Shown here one piece after another: positions 25,321 to 39,318 of a DNA stretch of 64,000 bases. The notes beneath the pieces are model-generated. The model saw only the letters and a program-made list of their open reading frames with translations. It did no database searches and was not told where the DNA came from. Position numbers and translations under genes: made by a program. Source of the DNA: Plazaster borealis. Lineage: Eukaryota > Echinodermata > Asteroidea > Forcipulatida > Labidiasteridae. The stretch is from the NCBI GenBank assembly GCA_021014325.1, contig CM037459.1, positions 558,001 to 622,000 on the forward strand. The letters run 5' to 3'. How positions within the stretch are numbered: position 1 is the stretch's first letter; the number at the start of each line of letters is the position of its first letter.

Positions 25321-26665
25321 TTCAACTTCATAATCTTGTTGGCTGTCAGTCACTGGTGCCCGGCACTCATGTAAACGTCCTTGCTAGAAAAAAGGAGTAC
25401 ATCCATGCCCTTTAGACCACAAGAAATTATGGAAAAATGTGTGAAATCCAATGCGAATGGCATATATTATAATTTCTTACAAGTCGGTGGGCGAGTCGTC
25501 TTGCTTACCCACTGCACACAACCGTTACCCACACTATCTGTGCGCAATGGGATTGAAGAAAATAAATCATGATTTGGAAAAAGCTGGATAGTGCTCTGTA
25601 ACAATTCTCCAATTAAATTGTGTAAAAGTATGAGTCAGAGCTTATCACTGGTGTATAATTCAAAATGGAAGGATCGATTGGGGAGGAAATTCATCAACAA
25701 ATATTGAAAGCAAAATTGAATAAATTATGTGTTTAAAATAATGCACAATTTATTTCCCATTGTTTCCTCCCTATTCCCAAACACATTTTCCTATATAGGC
25801 CTATGCAACTAAATGTCGAAGTTATTGAAACACACTTTCAGACTGTTAACAATATTCTGATCATTTGTCAGATTTATTGGATGATTTTTGTCTTTCTTTC
25901 TTGTTAGACGTCCTCTTATTTGTTTACAAAAGATGTGCTATAAGCTGTTCGTTTAAATTTGTAGTGGCAGCATAAACAATACATTGTATAATGAACAAAC
26001 ATTTGAAAGTATCGTTTACTTGGGACGACACCAGCAGTCACTTTTCAGTATTTCATACTCAGTCAATCATAGACCAACTATCCATGCGCCTAAAATTTAA
26101 TTTACGATCGTTTTTTTCTTGTCATTCTTAGTCTTTATGTTAGCTGTCCTTTCACGATGCCGAACAGTTCAAAACACAGCATCAACATTGCAGTCTCGTT
26201 GGAATTCATATTTATTCCAATGAATTCCTTTTAGAAACTATGAGCTCTCAGGATTTAACAAGATCGTTGGAGATTGAGAGGAACTAATTAATGATTCCGC
26301 TAAATAATCGACCGTCGAGAGTTGACGAGAAGGATGGCACGTGTGAGCGTGATTCAAATTAATTTGGTCGATTGATGCAGGGCTTTGACGTCACAAATCA
26401 ATGGCATAATTAAAAAAGAAGTTGTTAATTGTACACCTCGTCTTAAGCTATTGATCGTACATTTGATTAACGCTGATTTGTAAACAGGACTAGAAGTGAT
26501 TAAATATGCTAAGAATGTCCATGCAATTGATTCTAGACTGGAAATTCAATGTTTATAAGGTATTCAAATGTCTGGAGAGGATACCGTAGTTTCCGGTTCC
26601 GATTTGAGTGTATTGATCGACAGTTGGTCAGTATTGGCAACATATCAGACCTGTAAGTCATGAAA

Positions 26666-29600
26666 TCAATGAGCTGTACAAACCTGAGAGACCCCTATTT
26701 TCGAGACATTCACTTACATGGTTTCCCGTGAGTTACTCAATGAGCTGTACAAACCTAAGAGACCCCTATTTTCGAGACATTCACCTACATGGTTTCCAGT
26801 GAGTTACTCAATGAGCTGTACAAACCTAAGAGACCCCTATTTTCGAGACATTCACCTACATGGTTTCCCGTGAGTTACTCAATGAGCTGTACAAACCTGA
26901 GAGACCCCTATTTTCGAGACATTCACCTACATGGTTTCCCGTGAGTTACTCAATGAGCTGTACAAACCTGAGAGACCCCTATACTCGAGGTTCATCTACA
27001 TGGTTTCCCGTGAGTTACTCAAAGAGCTGTACAAACCTGAGAGACCCCTATTTACGAGACATTCACCTACATGGTTTCCAGTGAGTTACTCAATGAGCTG
27101 TACAAACCTAAGAGACCCCTATTTACGAGACATTCACCTACATGGTTTCCAGTGAGTTACTCAATGAGCTGTACAAACCTAAGAGACCCCTATTTACGAG
27201 ACATTCACCTACATGGTTTCCAGTGAGTTACTCAATGAGCTGTACAAACCTGAGAGACCCCTATTTTCGAGACATTCACCTTCATGGTTTCCAGTGAGTT
27301 ACTCAATGAGCTGTACAAACCTAAGAGACCCCTATTTCCGAGACATTCACCTACATGGTTTCCAGTGAGTTACTCAATGAGCTGTACAAACCTGAGAGAC
27401 CCCTATTTTCGAGACATTCACCTTCATGGTTTCCAGTGAGTTACTCAATGAGCTGTACAAACCTAAGAGACCCCTATTTTCGAGACATTCACTTACATGG
27501 TTTCCAGTGAGTTACTCAGTGAGCTGTACAAACCTGAGAGACCCCTATTTTCGAGGTTCACCTACATGGTTTTACCGTGAGTTACTCAATGAGCTGTACA
27601 AACCTGAGAGACCCCTATATTCGAGGTTCATCTACATGGTTTCCCGTGAATTACTCAATGAGCTGTACAAACCTGAGAGACCCCTATTTTCGAGACATTC
27701 ACCTACATGGTTTCCAGTGAGTTACTCAATAAGCTGTACAAACCTAAGAGACCCCTATTTTCGAGACATTCACCTACATGGTTTCCAGTGAGTTACTCAA
27801 TGAGCTGTACAAACCTGAGAGACCCCTATTTTCGAGGTTCACCTACATGGTTTTACCGTGAGTTACTCAATGAGCTGTACAAACCTGAGAGACCCCTATA
27901 TTCGAGGTTCATCTACATGGTTTCCCGTGAGTTACTCAATGAGCTGTACAAACCTGAGAGACCCCTATTTTCGAGACATTCACTTACATGGTTTCCAGTG
28001 AGTTACTCAATGAGCTGTACAAACATAAGAGACCCCTATTTTCGAGACATTCACCTATCCAGTGAGTTACTCAATGAGCTGTACAAACCTAAGAGACCCC
28101 TATTTTCGAGACATTCACCTACATGGTTTCCAGTGAGTTACTCAATGAGCTGTACAAACCTGAGAGACTCCTATTTTCGAGACATTCACCTTCATGGTTT
28201 CCAGTGAGTTACTCAATGAGCTGTACAAACCTAAGAGACCCCTATTTTCGAGACATTCACCTACATGGTTTCCCGTGAGTTACTCAATGAGCTGTAAAAA
28301 CCTGAGAGACCCCTATTTACGAGACATTCACTTACATGGTTTCCAGTGAGTTACTCAATGAGCTGTACAAACCTAAGAGACCCCCATTTACGAGACATTC
28401 ACTTACATGGTTTTACCGTGAGTTACTCAATGAACTGTACAAATCTAAGAGACCCCTATTTTCGAGACATTCACTTACATGGTTTCCAGTGAGTTACTCA
28501 ATGAGCTGTACAAACCTGAGAGACCCCTATATTCGAGGTTCATCTACATGGTTTCCCGTGAGTTACTCAATGAGCTGTACAAACCTGAGAGACCCCTATT
28601 TTCGAGGTTCACCTACATGGTTTTACCGTGAGTTACTCAATGAGCTGTACAAACCTGAGAGACCCCTATATTCGAGGTTCATCTACATGGTTTCCCGTGA
28701 GTTACTCAATGAGCTGTACAAACCTGAGAGACCCCTATTTTCGAGACATTCACCTACATGGTTTCCAGTGAGTTACTCAATGAGCTGTACAAACCTGAGA
28801 GACCCCTATTTTCGAGACATTCACCTACATGGTTTCCAGTGAGTTACTCAATGAGCTGTACAAACCTAAGAGACCCCTATATTCGAGACATTCACTTACA
28901 TGGTTTCCAGTGAGTTACTCAATGAGCTGTACAAACCTAAGAGATCCCTATTTTCGAGACATTCACCTACATGGTTTCCCGTGAGTTACTCAATGAGCTG
29001 TACAAACCTAAGAGACCCCTATTTACGAGACATTCAACTACATGGTTTCCCGTGAGTTACTCAATGAGCTGTACAAACCTGAGAGACCCCTATATTCGAG
29101 GTTCATCTACATGGTTTCCCGTGAGTTACTCAATGAGCTGTACAAACCTGAGAGACCCCTATTTTCGAGGTTCATCTACATGGTTTCCCGTGAGTTACTC
29201 AATGAGCTGTACAAACCTGAGAGACCCCTATATTCGAGGTTCATCTACATGGTTTCCCGTGAGTTACTCAATGAGCTGTACAAACCTGAGAGACCCCTAT
29301 TTTCCAGACATTCACCTACATGGTTTCCAGTGAGTTACTCAATGAGCTGTACAAACCTAAGAGACCCCTATTTTCGAGACATTCACCTACATGGTTTCCC
29401 GTGAGTTACTCAATGAGCTGTACAAACCTAAGAGACCCCTATTTTCGAGACATTCACTTACATGGTTTCCAGTGAGTTACTCAATGAGCTGTACAAACCT
29501 GAGAGACCCCTATTTTCGAGGTTCACCTACATGGTTTTACCGTGAGTTACTCAATGAGCTGTACAAACCTGAGAGACCCCTATATTCGAGGTTCATCTAC

Positions 29601-32600
29601 ATGGTTTCCCGTGAGTTACTCAATGAGCTGTACAAACCTGAGAGACCCCTATTTTCGAGACATTCACTTACATGGTTTCCAGTGAGTTACTCAATGAGCT
29701 GTACAAACCTAAGAGACCCCTATTTTCGAGACATTCACCTATCCAGTGAGTTACTCAATGAGCTGTACAAACCTAAGAGACCCCTATTTTCGAGACATTC
29801 ACCTACATGGTTTCCAGTGAGTTACTCAATGAGCTGTACAAACCTGAGAGACCCCTATTTTCGAGACATTCACCTACATGGTTTCCAGTGAGTTACTCAA
29901 TGAGCTGTACAAACCTAAGAGACCCCTATTTTCGAGACATTCACCTACATGGTTTCCAGTGAGTTACTCAATGAGCTGTACAAACCTAAGAGACCCCCAT
30001 TTACGAGACATTCACTTACATGGTTTTACCGTGAGTTACTCAATGAACTGTACAAATCTAAGAGACCCCTATTTTCGAGACATTCACTTACATGGTTTTC
30101 CGTGAGTTACTCAATGAGCTGTACAAACCTGAGAGACCCCTATTTTCGAGGTTCACCTACATGGTTTTACCGTGAGTTACTCAATGAGCTGTACAAACCT
30201 GAGAGACCCCTATATTCGAGGTTCATCTACATGGTTTCCCGTGAGTTACTCAATGAGCTGTACAAACCTGAGAGACCCCTATTTTCGAGACATTCACCTA
30301 CATGGTTTCCAGTGAGTTACTCAATGAGCTGTACAAACCTGAGAGACCCCTATTTTCGAGACATTCACCTACATGGTTTCCAGTGAGTTACTCAATGAGC
30401 TGTAAAAACCTAAGAGACCCCTATTTACGAGACATTCATTTACATGGTTTCCAGTGAGTTACTCAATGAGCTGTACAAACCTAAGAGATCCCTATTTTCG
30501 AGACATTCACCTACATGGTTTCCCGTGAGTTACTCAATGAGCTGTACAAACCTAAGAGACCCCTATTTACGAGACATTCAACTACATGGTTTCCCGTGAG
30601 TTACTCAATGAGCTGTACAAACTTGAGAGACCCCTATATTCGAGGTTCATCTACATGGTTTCCCGTGAGTTACTCAATGAGCTGTACAAACCTGAGAGAC
30701 CCCTATTTTCGAGGTTCATCTACATGGTTTCCCGTGAGTTACTCAATGAGCTGTACAAACCTGAGAGACCCCTATATTCGAGGTTCATCTACATGGTTTC
30801 CCGTGAGTTACTCAATGAGCTGTACAAACCTGAGAGACCCTATTTTCCAGACATTCACCTACATGGTTTCCAGTGAGTTACTCAATGAGCTGTACAAACC
30901 TAAGAGACCCCTATTTTCGAGACATTCACCTACATGGTTTCCCGTGAGTTACTCAATGAGCTGTACAAACCTAAGAGACCCCTATTTTCGAGACATTCAC
31001 TTACATGGTTTCCAGTGAGTTACTCAATGAGCTGTACAAACCTGAGAGACCCCTATTTTCGAGGTTCACCTACATGGTTTTACCGTGAGTTACTCAATGA
31101 GCTGTACAAACCTGAGAGACCCCTATATTCGAGGTTCATCTACATGGTTTCCCGTGAGTTACTCAATGAGCTGTACAAACCTGAGAGACCCCTATTTTCG
31201 AGACATTCACTTACATGGTTTCCAGTGAGTTACTCAATGAGCTGTACAAACCTAAGAGACCCCTATTTTCGAGACATTCACCTACATGGTTTCCAGTGAG
31301 TTACTCAATGAGCTGTACAAACCTGAGAGACCCCTATTTTCGAGACATTCACCTACATGGTTTCCAGTGAGTTACTCAATGAGCTGTACAAACCTAAGAG
31401 ACCCCTATTTTCGAGACATTCACCTACATGGTTTCCAGTGAGTTACTCAATGAGCTGTACAAACTAAGAGACCCCCATTTACGAGACATTCACTTACATG
31501 GTTTTACCGTGAGTTACTCAATGAACTGTACAAATCTAAGAGACCCCTATTTTCGAGACATTCACTTACATGGTTTCCAGTGAGTTACTCAATGAGCTGT
31601 ACAAACCTGAGAGACCCCTATATTCGAGGTTCATCTACATGGTTTCCCGTGAGTTACTCAATGAGCTGTACAAACCTGAGAGACCCCTATTTTCGAGGTT
31701 CACCTACATGGTTTTACCGTGAGTTACTCAATGAGCTGTACAAACCTGAGAGACCCCTATTTTCGAGACATTCACCTACATGGTTTCCAGTGAGTTACTC
31801 AATGAGCTGTACAAACCTGAGAGACCCCTATTTTCGAGACATTCACCTACATGGTTTCCAGTGAGTTACTCAATGAGCTGTAAAAACCTAAGAGACCCCT
31901 ATTTACGAGACATTCACTTACATGGTTTCCAGTGAGTTACTCAATGAGCTGTACAAACCTAAGAGATCCCTATTTTCGAGACATTCACCTACATGGTTTC
32001 CCGTGAGTTAGTAATGAGCTGTACAAACCTAAGAGACCCCTATTTACGAGACATCCAACTACATGGTTTCCCGTGAGTTACTCAATGAGCTGTACAAACC
32101 TGAGAGACCCCTATATTCGAGGTTCATCTACATGGTTTCCCGTGAGTTACTCAATGAGCTGTACAAACCTGAGAGACCCCTATTTTCCAGACATTCACCT
32201 ACATGGTTTCCAGTGAGTTACTCAATGAGCTGTACAAACCTAAGAGACCCCTATTTACGAGACATTCACCTACATGGTTTCCAGTGAGTTACTCAATGAG
32301 CTGTACAAACCTAAGAGACCCCTATTTTCGAGACATTCACTTACATGGTTTCCAGTGAGTTACTCAATGAGCTGTACAAACCTGAGAGACCCCTATTTTC
32401 GAGACATTCACCTACATGGTTTCCCGTGAGTTACTCAATGAGCTGTACAAACCTGAGAGACCCCTATATTCGAGACATTCACCTACATGGTGTCCAGTGA
32501 GTTACTCAATGAGCTGTAAAAACCTAAGAGACCCCTATTTTCGAGACATTCACCTACATGGTTTCCAGTGAGTTACTCAATGATCTGTACAAACCTGAGA

Positions 32601-34146
32601 GACCCCTATTTTCGAGGTTCACCTACATGGTTTTACCGTGAGTTACTCAATGAGCTGTACAAACCTGAGAGACCCCTATATTCAAGGTTCATCTACATGG
32701 TTTCCCGTGAGTTACTCAATGAGCTGTACAAACCTGAGAGACCCCTATTTTCGAGACATTCACTTACATGGTTTCCCGTGAGTTACTCAATGAGCTGTAC
32801 AAACCTAAGAGACCCCTATTTTCGAGACATTCACTTACATGGTTTCCCGTGAGTTACTCAATGAGCTGTACAAACCTAAGAGACCCCCATTTACGAGACA
32901 TTCACTTACATGGTTTCCAGTGAGTTACTCAATGAACTGTACAAACCTGAGAGACCCCTATATTCGAGACATTCACCTACATGGTTTCCAGTGAGTTACT
33001 CAATGAGCTGTACAAACCTGAGAGACCCCTATTTTCGAGACATTCACCTACATGGTTTCCAGTGAGTTGCTCAATGAGCTGTACAAACCTAAGAGACCCC
33101 TATATTCGAGACATTCACCTACATGGTTTCCAGTGAGTTACTCAATGAGCTGTACAAACCTGAGAGACCCCTATTTTCGAGACATTCACCTACATGGTTT
33201 CCAGTGAGTTACTCAATGAGCTGTACAAACCTAAGAGACCCCTATTTTCGAGACATTCACCTACATGGTTTCCAGTGAGTTACTCAATGAGCTGTACAAA
33301 CCTGAGAGACCCCTATTTTCGAGACATTCACTTACATGGTTTCCCGTGAGTTACTCAATGAGCTGTACAAACCTAAGAGACCCCTATTTTCGAGACATTC
33401 ACCTACATGGTTTCCAGTGAGTTACTCAATGAGCTGTACAAACCTGAGAGACCCCTATTTTCGAGACATTCACCTACATGGTTTCCAGTGAGTTACTCAA
33501 TGAGCTGTACAAACCTAAGAGACCCCTATTTTCGAGACATTCACCAACATGGTTTCCAGTGAGTTACTCAAAGACATTCACCTACATGGTTTCCAGTGAG
33601 TTACTCAATGAGCTGTACAAACCTAAGAGACCCCTATTTTCGAGACATTCACCAACATGGTTTCCAGTGAGTTACTCAATGAACTGTACAAACCTGAGAG
33701 ACCCCTATATTCGAGACATTCACCTACATGGTTTCCAGTGAGTTACTCAATGAGCTGTACAAACCTAAGAGACCCCTATTTTCGAGACATTCACCTACAT
33801 GGTTTCCAGTGAGTTACTCAATGAGCTGTACAAACCTAAGAGACCCCTATTTTCGAGACATTCACCAACATGGTTTCCAGTGAGTTACTCAATGAGCTGT
33901 ACAAACCTAAGAGACCCCTATTTTCGAGACATTCACCAACATGGTTTCCAGTGAGTTACTCAATGAGCTGTACAAACCTAAGAGACCCCTATTTTCGAGA
34001 CATTCACCTACATGGTTTCCCGTGAGTTACTCAATGAGCTGTACAAACCTGAGAGACCCCTATTTACGAGACATCCAACTACATGGTTTCCAGTGAGTTA
34101 CTCAATGAGCTGTACAAACCTAAGAGACCCCTATTTTCGAGGTTCA
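26666..34146 (+). repeat. 71-bp satellite array, about 105 copies
   Basis: A head-to-tail array of a unit reading TCAATGAGCTGTACAAACC, then TGAGAGA or TAAGAGA, CCCCTATTTTCGAGACATTC and ACCTACATGGTTTCCAGTG, closing with AGTTAC. Most units are 71 bp. Variants with CGAGGTTCATC are 69 bp and variants with TGGTTTTACCGTG are 70 bp. Identity between units is high. Marker units recur in order: the CCCCCATTTACG variant at 28381, 29994 and 31472, and the TTTTCCAGACATT variant near 29302, 30842 and 32186. This shows higher-order repeats of about 1.3-1.7 kb. Open frames up to 168 codons drift through frames unit by unit and end at the CAGTGA stop, so they are not genes. The right edge is lost in the N gap. 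Confidence 0.98.
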
Positions 34147-34646
34147 NNNNNNNNNNNNNNNNNNNNNNNNNNNNNNNNNNNNNNNNNNNNNNNNNNNNNN
34201 NNNNNNNNNNNNNNNNNNNNNNNNNNNNNNNNNNNNNNNNNNNNNNNNNNNNNNNNNNNNNNNNNNNNNNNNNNNNNNNNNNNNNNNNNNNNNNNNNNNN
34301 NNNNNNNNNNNNNNNNNNNNNNNNNNNNNNNNNNNNNNNNNNNNNNNNNNNNNNNNNNNNNNNNNNNNNNNNNNNNNNNNNNNNNNNNNNNNNNNNNNNN
34401 NNNNNNNNNNNNNNNNNNNNNNNNNNNNNNNNNNNNNNNNNNNNNNNNNNNNNNNNNNNNNNNNNNNNNNNNNNNNNNNNNNNNNNNNNNNNNNNNNNNN
34501 NNNNNNNNNNNNNNNNNNNNNNNNNNNNNNNNNNNNNNNNNNNNNNNNNNNNNNNNNNNNNNNNNNNNNNNNNNNNNNNNNNNNNNNNNNNNNNNNNNNN
34601 NNNNNNNNNNNNNNNNNNNNNNNNNNNNNNNNNNNNNNNNNNNNNN
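34147..34646. other. Assembly gap, 500 N
   Basis: Exactly 500 consecutive N directly after the satellite, mid-unit. The round size suggests a placeholder of unknown true length. Any predicted frame crossing it is meaningless. Confidence 1.
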
Positions 34647-37600
34647 CAAAGACAGCATTCAGATTCAATTCTTTAATTTGTTCTGATATAGTCACTCAAA
34701 CCACGCCGTAACTTAAACACATGAGGCTTTTAAATCCAAGACCCATGGCTTCTTAAATGAATTCCTATACCACAAGAATGCTCCACATCATTTTACTTGT
34801 CAAAGCAATCGCAAGATTCAGAATGTAATACAATCGACCCAATTTCAAATTGAATTCTCGTCGGTGAGATATGGGGTGGTCGATGGTGCATTGGACGGGG
34901 AAATTCAATTACAGATTCCACTGCCTTTTTTAACACATTCGCAAAACAGAAAATTCTTCACTCTCTGCAATGTTCACATTTTGTTTGAATGAGTAACCAC
35001 GACAACAAAAACAACAAAGCATATAAGAATCTGTTTCCTCAACACAAAATGAGGGACGGTCTTTGGTTTCACCTTATTTTAAATACCTACCCATTCATAC
35101 CCTCAAATTGTAACACAGTCGTAGATTCTAAACTAACCGACAAAAACCTAAATATATATATATTGGCTATATTATTTGACTTGTTTCATTGTTTTGTTTT
35201 CAGTTGGTCGGTAAACATCTCAAACAGGTGGAACCTTCGCAAAGATGTGAACCCTTGTACTTCTGATAGGAATTATGTATCTAATATTTTGATAGCTTGA
35301 GTATATAAGACCTTTTATTGCGGTTTGAGAAAAGACTAGACTCGTGTTTCTAATAACCCTTACGATGATACTCCGCACGCTCAATATGAGATATATCCGC
35401 TTCGCATTACTGGCAAAGTTTAGAGGATGTAAAATGGATACACATCCAACATAGACACCATAAAAGAAGAAGAAACTGAAGATTGATGACGCTTTTATCC
35501 CATTTCAGGGTTGACTTCTCGCCAATTATTTTGGAAACATCTCCGTGCGGTAGTGACAGAAGCGGAGATGGAGCAAGAAAGGAGATGAGACTGTGTTAGT
35601 GGGGAAGATAAATGATGCTGACTTGGAGCAAGGAGGACCAAAAGCGACATATCAGTTGAAAGATGATACGGGGAGTTTAGTGTAGACGCGCCATGACCAG
35701 TCCCACACCAGACATAGGCTGCTTAATCCCCTCATTCTAAGACCATCAAAACCCCAGGAAATAGCGCAAAACAACATTTCATCAACGCTCATTAGCTCAA
35801 TGAATCAATCACATCCATGGCGTATTGCCTAGACATTTGTGGCGGGAAAAAATATGGCATAATACCGCGCCTCGACACGTCCATTTCCACGTAATCATAA
35901 GTTATCTTCTGTCTGATTTGACCAGACAGCCGGCCATTTACGACATCTAGTGTTGCTTGTCACGTGACCCGGAAATCCAACCAACCCTTAGAGGATTACC
36001 CGCGAAAATATGAGCGTCAAGATAATACCGCCATTCCATGAACGGTGATATCACTGTTTGAAATCAAAAAGAAAGCCAAATCAAACGTCAGTTGGGTATT
36101 ACTTTGCGGAAATGGTTTTGAAAGCCTTTTCTCCTCTTATTCTCTAGAGTTATCCACCTCTACTGATGTAGTTATTGTCCCTGGTGTTTCACCGTATTAA
36201 TTCTGACGGTTTATCGCCAGGGAAATAGCCTCTATGACACCAACCCTTAAAATACTGCAAAATCTTGCGGGTTTTGATGTTTCTCTGAACTGTAAGTGAT
36301 TCGCGAATCGGTTATCGTTTTGGAAGAAGAAAGAGGAAAGGTTGTATCGAAGGAGACAATTTGAGGAACACAGAGTGAGATGGGGGATGAGAAAGTATTG
36401 TCCACGTCTTGGGAAGACAAGATGAAACCTCTTACTCCTACAATGGAAACGTGCGTTTGAGATGACCATAACAACTAGTAAACCGTCTTCAAAGGAGCAA
36501 CTTCGGCAAGATTTCATTCTAAGGTTGACTTGATGGATTAGAGACAGAAAAGGAAGCGTCTCATGAAAGGGAAAATGGGAAGCCGACGTTCTTGGTCATG
36601 GTTTGGGTTACGTTGGCCCTTCTTAAAAAGTCCGAAGTTTGTCAATCACTCCAATCTAAATCAACGCCAAATGACAGCAACAATCTTTCATCAAATGAAA
36701 GGGGTCGGTCTCTGATTATTGGATGGTATAACGGTCAACAGATTCAACAACTTGAACTTTTCATCCCTGCTTTAAATACTAGGGCTATTCAAATTAGGGT
36801 TACTCAACAATACAACAGGAATTAAAATACACATTGTTTGATTGATCTGGCATGATTATCACTGGAATTCAAACGAAAATGTACAATCTGTGAGTAGTAA
36901 TCACAACCGGATCTTTATGTCTTTGTTTTATTAGTTATTTTTTTCCGATAACCATCGAGTACCGGTAGATAGTGTGGATTAATTACAGTGATTTATACTT
37001 ACGAAAACATTGTCGATTTAGAAAAAAATTGATAGAAACCCTTTAAAATGTACCAAAAAATATATATACACAAAATCGTCGACTACAATGAGAAATGATA
37101 TAATACCATTGTCAATGCTTGAAAGATAAAAGGAATACTCTTACAAAGAATAGGCCTTTCGCTTAATTCTCCACCGTTAACAATAATACATTCCCATTCT
37201 GCTCACACATACAAAATCAACGGTAACTCTCTTCAAAATTACTCCTTCAACTTTTAAGAAACAAAACAAAAAAATCTGAATTTTCACATATCGCAGACGA
37301 AAGGGGGAAAAATTATATTGGGCGACCCACTTTTCCTTTTCAGACCAGGCGAGGACAAATTGAATCAAAATGCTTTTAGTGAGGCAGTCAAAGGCGTAGC
37401 AAAACATCTTGGATGAAAACGTATACACGAATTGAGTATTGGCGGGCGGCTACCTGCCGGTAGGGAGCTTGTGCGGTGAAGGCAAAGCGACCTTCGTAAG
37501 TGTAGGCTTGTTCTCTCTCCACGAACAAAACATTAAAAGGTTTGTCTTTGTGATAATTAAATTGTCAAATTATGATGATGGGACTTCCTGTGTAGTACTC

Positions 37601-38279
37601 CTCAGCAGCCGCCTCTACTGCACACTAGGGTGGGGTAGGATTTATGGCTATGGTTGTCTGACTGAAAAATGATGTTAATTAAAAATGGATAGAATGCATT
37701 GATTTATGGGTACACTTGTATTATTGTGAAACAATTTTATAGTTTTGTCCCCATTCAATTAATAAATAATGATCAAAACCGAGGTGGTAAGATGATAAAC
37801 GGATGACCCTAAAATAGAACAATCCATTGAGGATGTCCAGTACCAGTGTGTGACGCAAATACGCACAGCGTTCATTTTGTAACGCACCATGGGCATCTCC
37901 AACCAATTATATTAACGCAACTATACAAAACGCCAGCGTGACGCGGGCTAAATCCTTCGTCTAACGTGTACGCGAGCGTAAGCGCGTCATAGTGATAGTG
38001 AAAAACACTGGACATGTGTGAGTAACTGAATTGGTCACATTACTAAACTGCGCATCACTTATTGTGCCTGTTTTATCTATCAATATTTTGAAAGCCTTTT
38101 CGTTAGGCTTTGGTTTGATGCCAATTATATCGGCATCACTTGTCGCAAAAGGGAAACTTAGATGGCAATCAGAGCCATGCGTCGCAACTGCTTATTTCAA
38201 TTCTTTGCCTTATATCAAAACATTTCAAATACTTTAAACACATGGATTATGGATTTTGAAAATATATATACTTTTAGAT
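34647..38279. other. Single-copy stretch, no convincing gene
   Basis: The 71-bp satellite does not resume after the gap. The longest frame is on the minus strand at 36197-36517 (106 codons), with a second overlapping open frame; no domain was recognised. A short CpG-dense run lies near 37935-37990. Nothing else supports annotation. Confidence 0.5.
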
Positions 38280-38490
38280 TTATAATTTTTGTTCTTCTTA
38301 GAACCAGCTGGAGAGGAGAGCCTCGAGACAGAAATGTTTTTTTTAGGCAATCCATCGGGCTCCAGCTGGTCACTTACCTCTTCCTCTCTATATTGTTCTT
38401 GTAGTTATCTTTTAATGTTTTATCTATTTTGACTGTGTATGTACCTTTTTATGATTGCCCGAGAAATGAAATAAATATAAATACAAATGT
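38280..38490 (+). mobile_element. Possible 3' end of a non-LTR retroelement
   Basis: The sequence around CAGCTGGTCACTTACCTCTT, followed by a TTGTTCTTGTAGTTATC stretch and an A-rich end GAAATGAAATAAATATAAAT, reads like the 3' terminus of a LINE of the CR1/L2 kind in marine invertebrates. This rests on resemblance from memory. An 80-codon frame at 38162-38404 ends in a hydrophobic stretch but shows no reverse transcriptase motif. Confidence 0.3.
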
Positions 38491-38663
38491 ATAACTACAA
38501 GACTTCATAGCAATACCAAAATGTCATCTGAAAATGTCAGACTATTGTCTGACCGAAGTGTCGGTTATATACTTTAACAATGGTTAATCAAAATGATTAG
38601 ACTACTCATTGTCTTATAGGACTTGATGCTTTGCATGATGGACTGAGGTACTAAATCGTTCTT

Positions 38664-39027
38664 TTAAAGGAACGTTACAGAACTGGTAATTAAAATTTTC
38701 TTTAAGATCACAGATTTACATAAAACTTACACGGTCTAATGATGATGATAGCAGAAAACATCCCTAGAAATATTTCTGTCTGAAATGCCATATTAGATGA
38801 GAAATAAATAAAACTAATTTCCGATAGGAGTTTATCGCTCATGAGCGTTTTATTCATGCATTGTATAACACATGCAAATGTGTAATCGGTTTTTCACTAT
38901 TTTCTCGTGACCCAGATGGCCGATCGATCTCAAACTTCTACAGGTTTGTCAGTTTATGTATATGGTGGATTATATAAAGTGCTTAACTGTTTTGTTAGCA
39001 AAAACCAATTCTGTAATCGTCCTTTAA
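38664..39027 (+). mobile_element. TTAA-flanked MITE, family B
   Basis: About 364 bp between TTAA at 38664-38667 and 39024-39027. The left end TTAAAGGAACGTTACAGAAC and the complement of the right end (TTAAAGGACGATTACAGAAT) form inverted repeats distinct from family A. Inside, near 38925-38975, it carries a segment matching family A: GCCGATCGATCTCAAAC, CTACAGGTTTGT, TTTATGTATATGGTGGA. No open frame of interest. Confidence 0.8.
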
Positions 39028-39280
39028 GTACACCATAAATTTATCTCTTTTGTATGGTATTGGCTGTGAATGACGATGAAAAGAGAACACCAGTCGAAAC
39101 GTGGAGAATAACTAACCTGCTCCTTTTTTTAAAATTTAAAACAACTCACTACCATAGAGATTATTATTTTTACATTGTGTTTTTACCATTGTCATGTTAA
39201 CAAACATCATTAAAATACATCAGATGATTTATTTTATTGTAATCAATCGGTTTATTTAAAATTGTTAAAGTATCTTCTTG

Positions 39281-39294
39281 ACACTTGAGGGCGC
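39281..39294 (+). promoter_or_regulatory. CTCF-like core motif
   Basis: ACACTTGAGGGCGC matches the CTCF core CCASYAGRKGGCRS at about 12 of 14 positions. It lies 24 bp before a perfect 90-bp palindrome. Confidence 0.3.
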
Positions 39295-39318
39295 GATTGT
39301 ACGAGATATTGCCAGAGG

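Larger units (their letters stand above)
20031..26665. other. Single-copy stretch, no convincing gene
   Basis: All open frames are at most 98 codons and unrecognised. Local items are a CTCF-like 14-mer at 20614-20627, paired CRE half sites at 20927-20945, G-runs near 21050-21080, a TAA microsatellite at 21151-21189, a CpG-richer patch around 25100-25320 and a small hairpin at 26201-26228. The rest is unremarkable AT-rich sequence. Confidence 0.5.

Noticed and set aside
26860..34140. Many plus-strand frames of 74-168 codons with MVSRELLNELYKPERP-like text
   Set aside because: They follow the 71-bp satellite, shift frame at nearly every unit and start or stop at fixed unit positions. They are products of the repeat, not genes.
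26666..34146. CRISPR array
   Set aside because: Units are contiguous 69-71-bp repeats without unique spacers, in a clearly eukaryotic context.
34012..34695. Long frames of 175-224 codons across the gap
   Set aside because: Most of their length is translated N.
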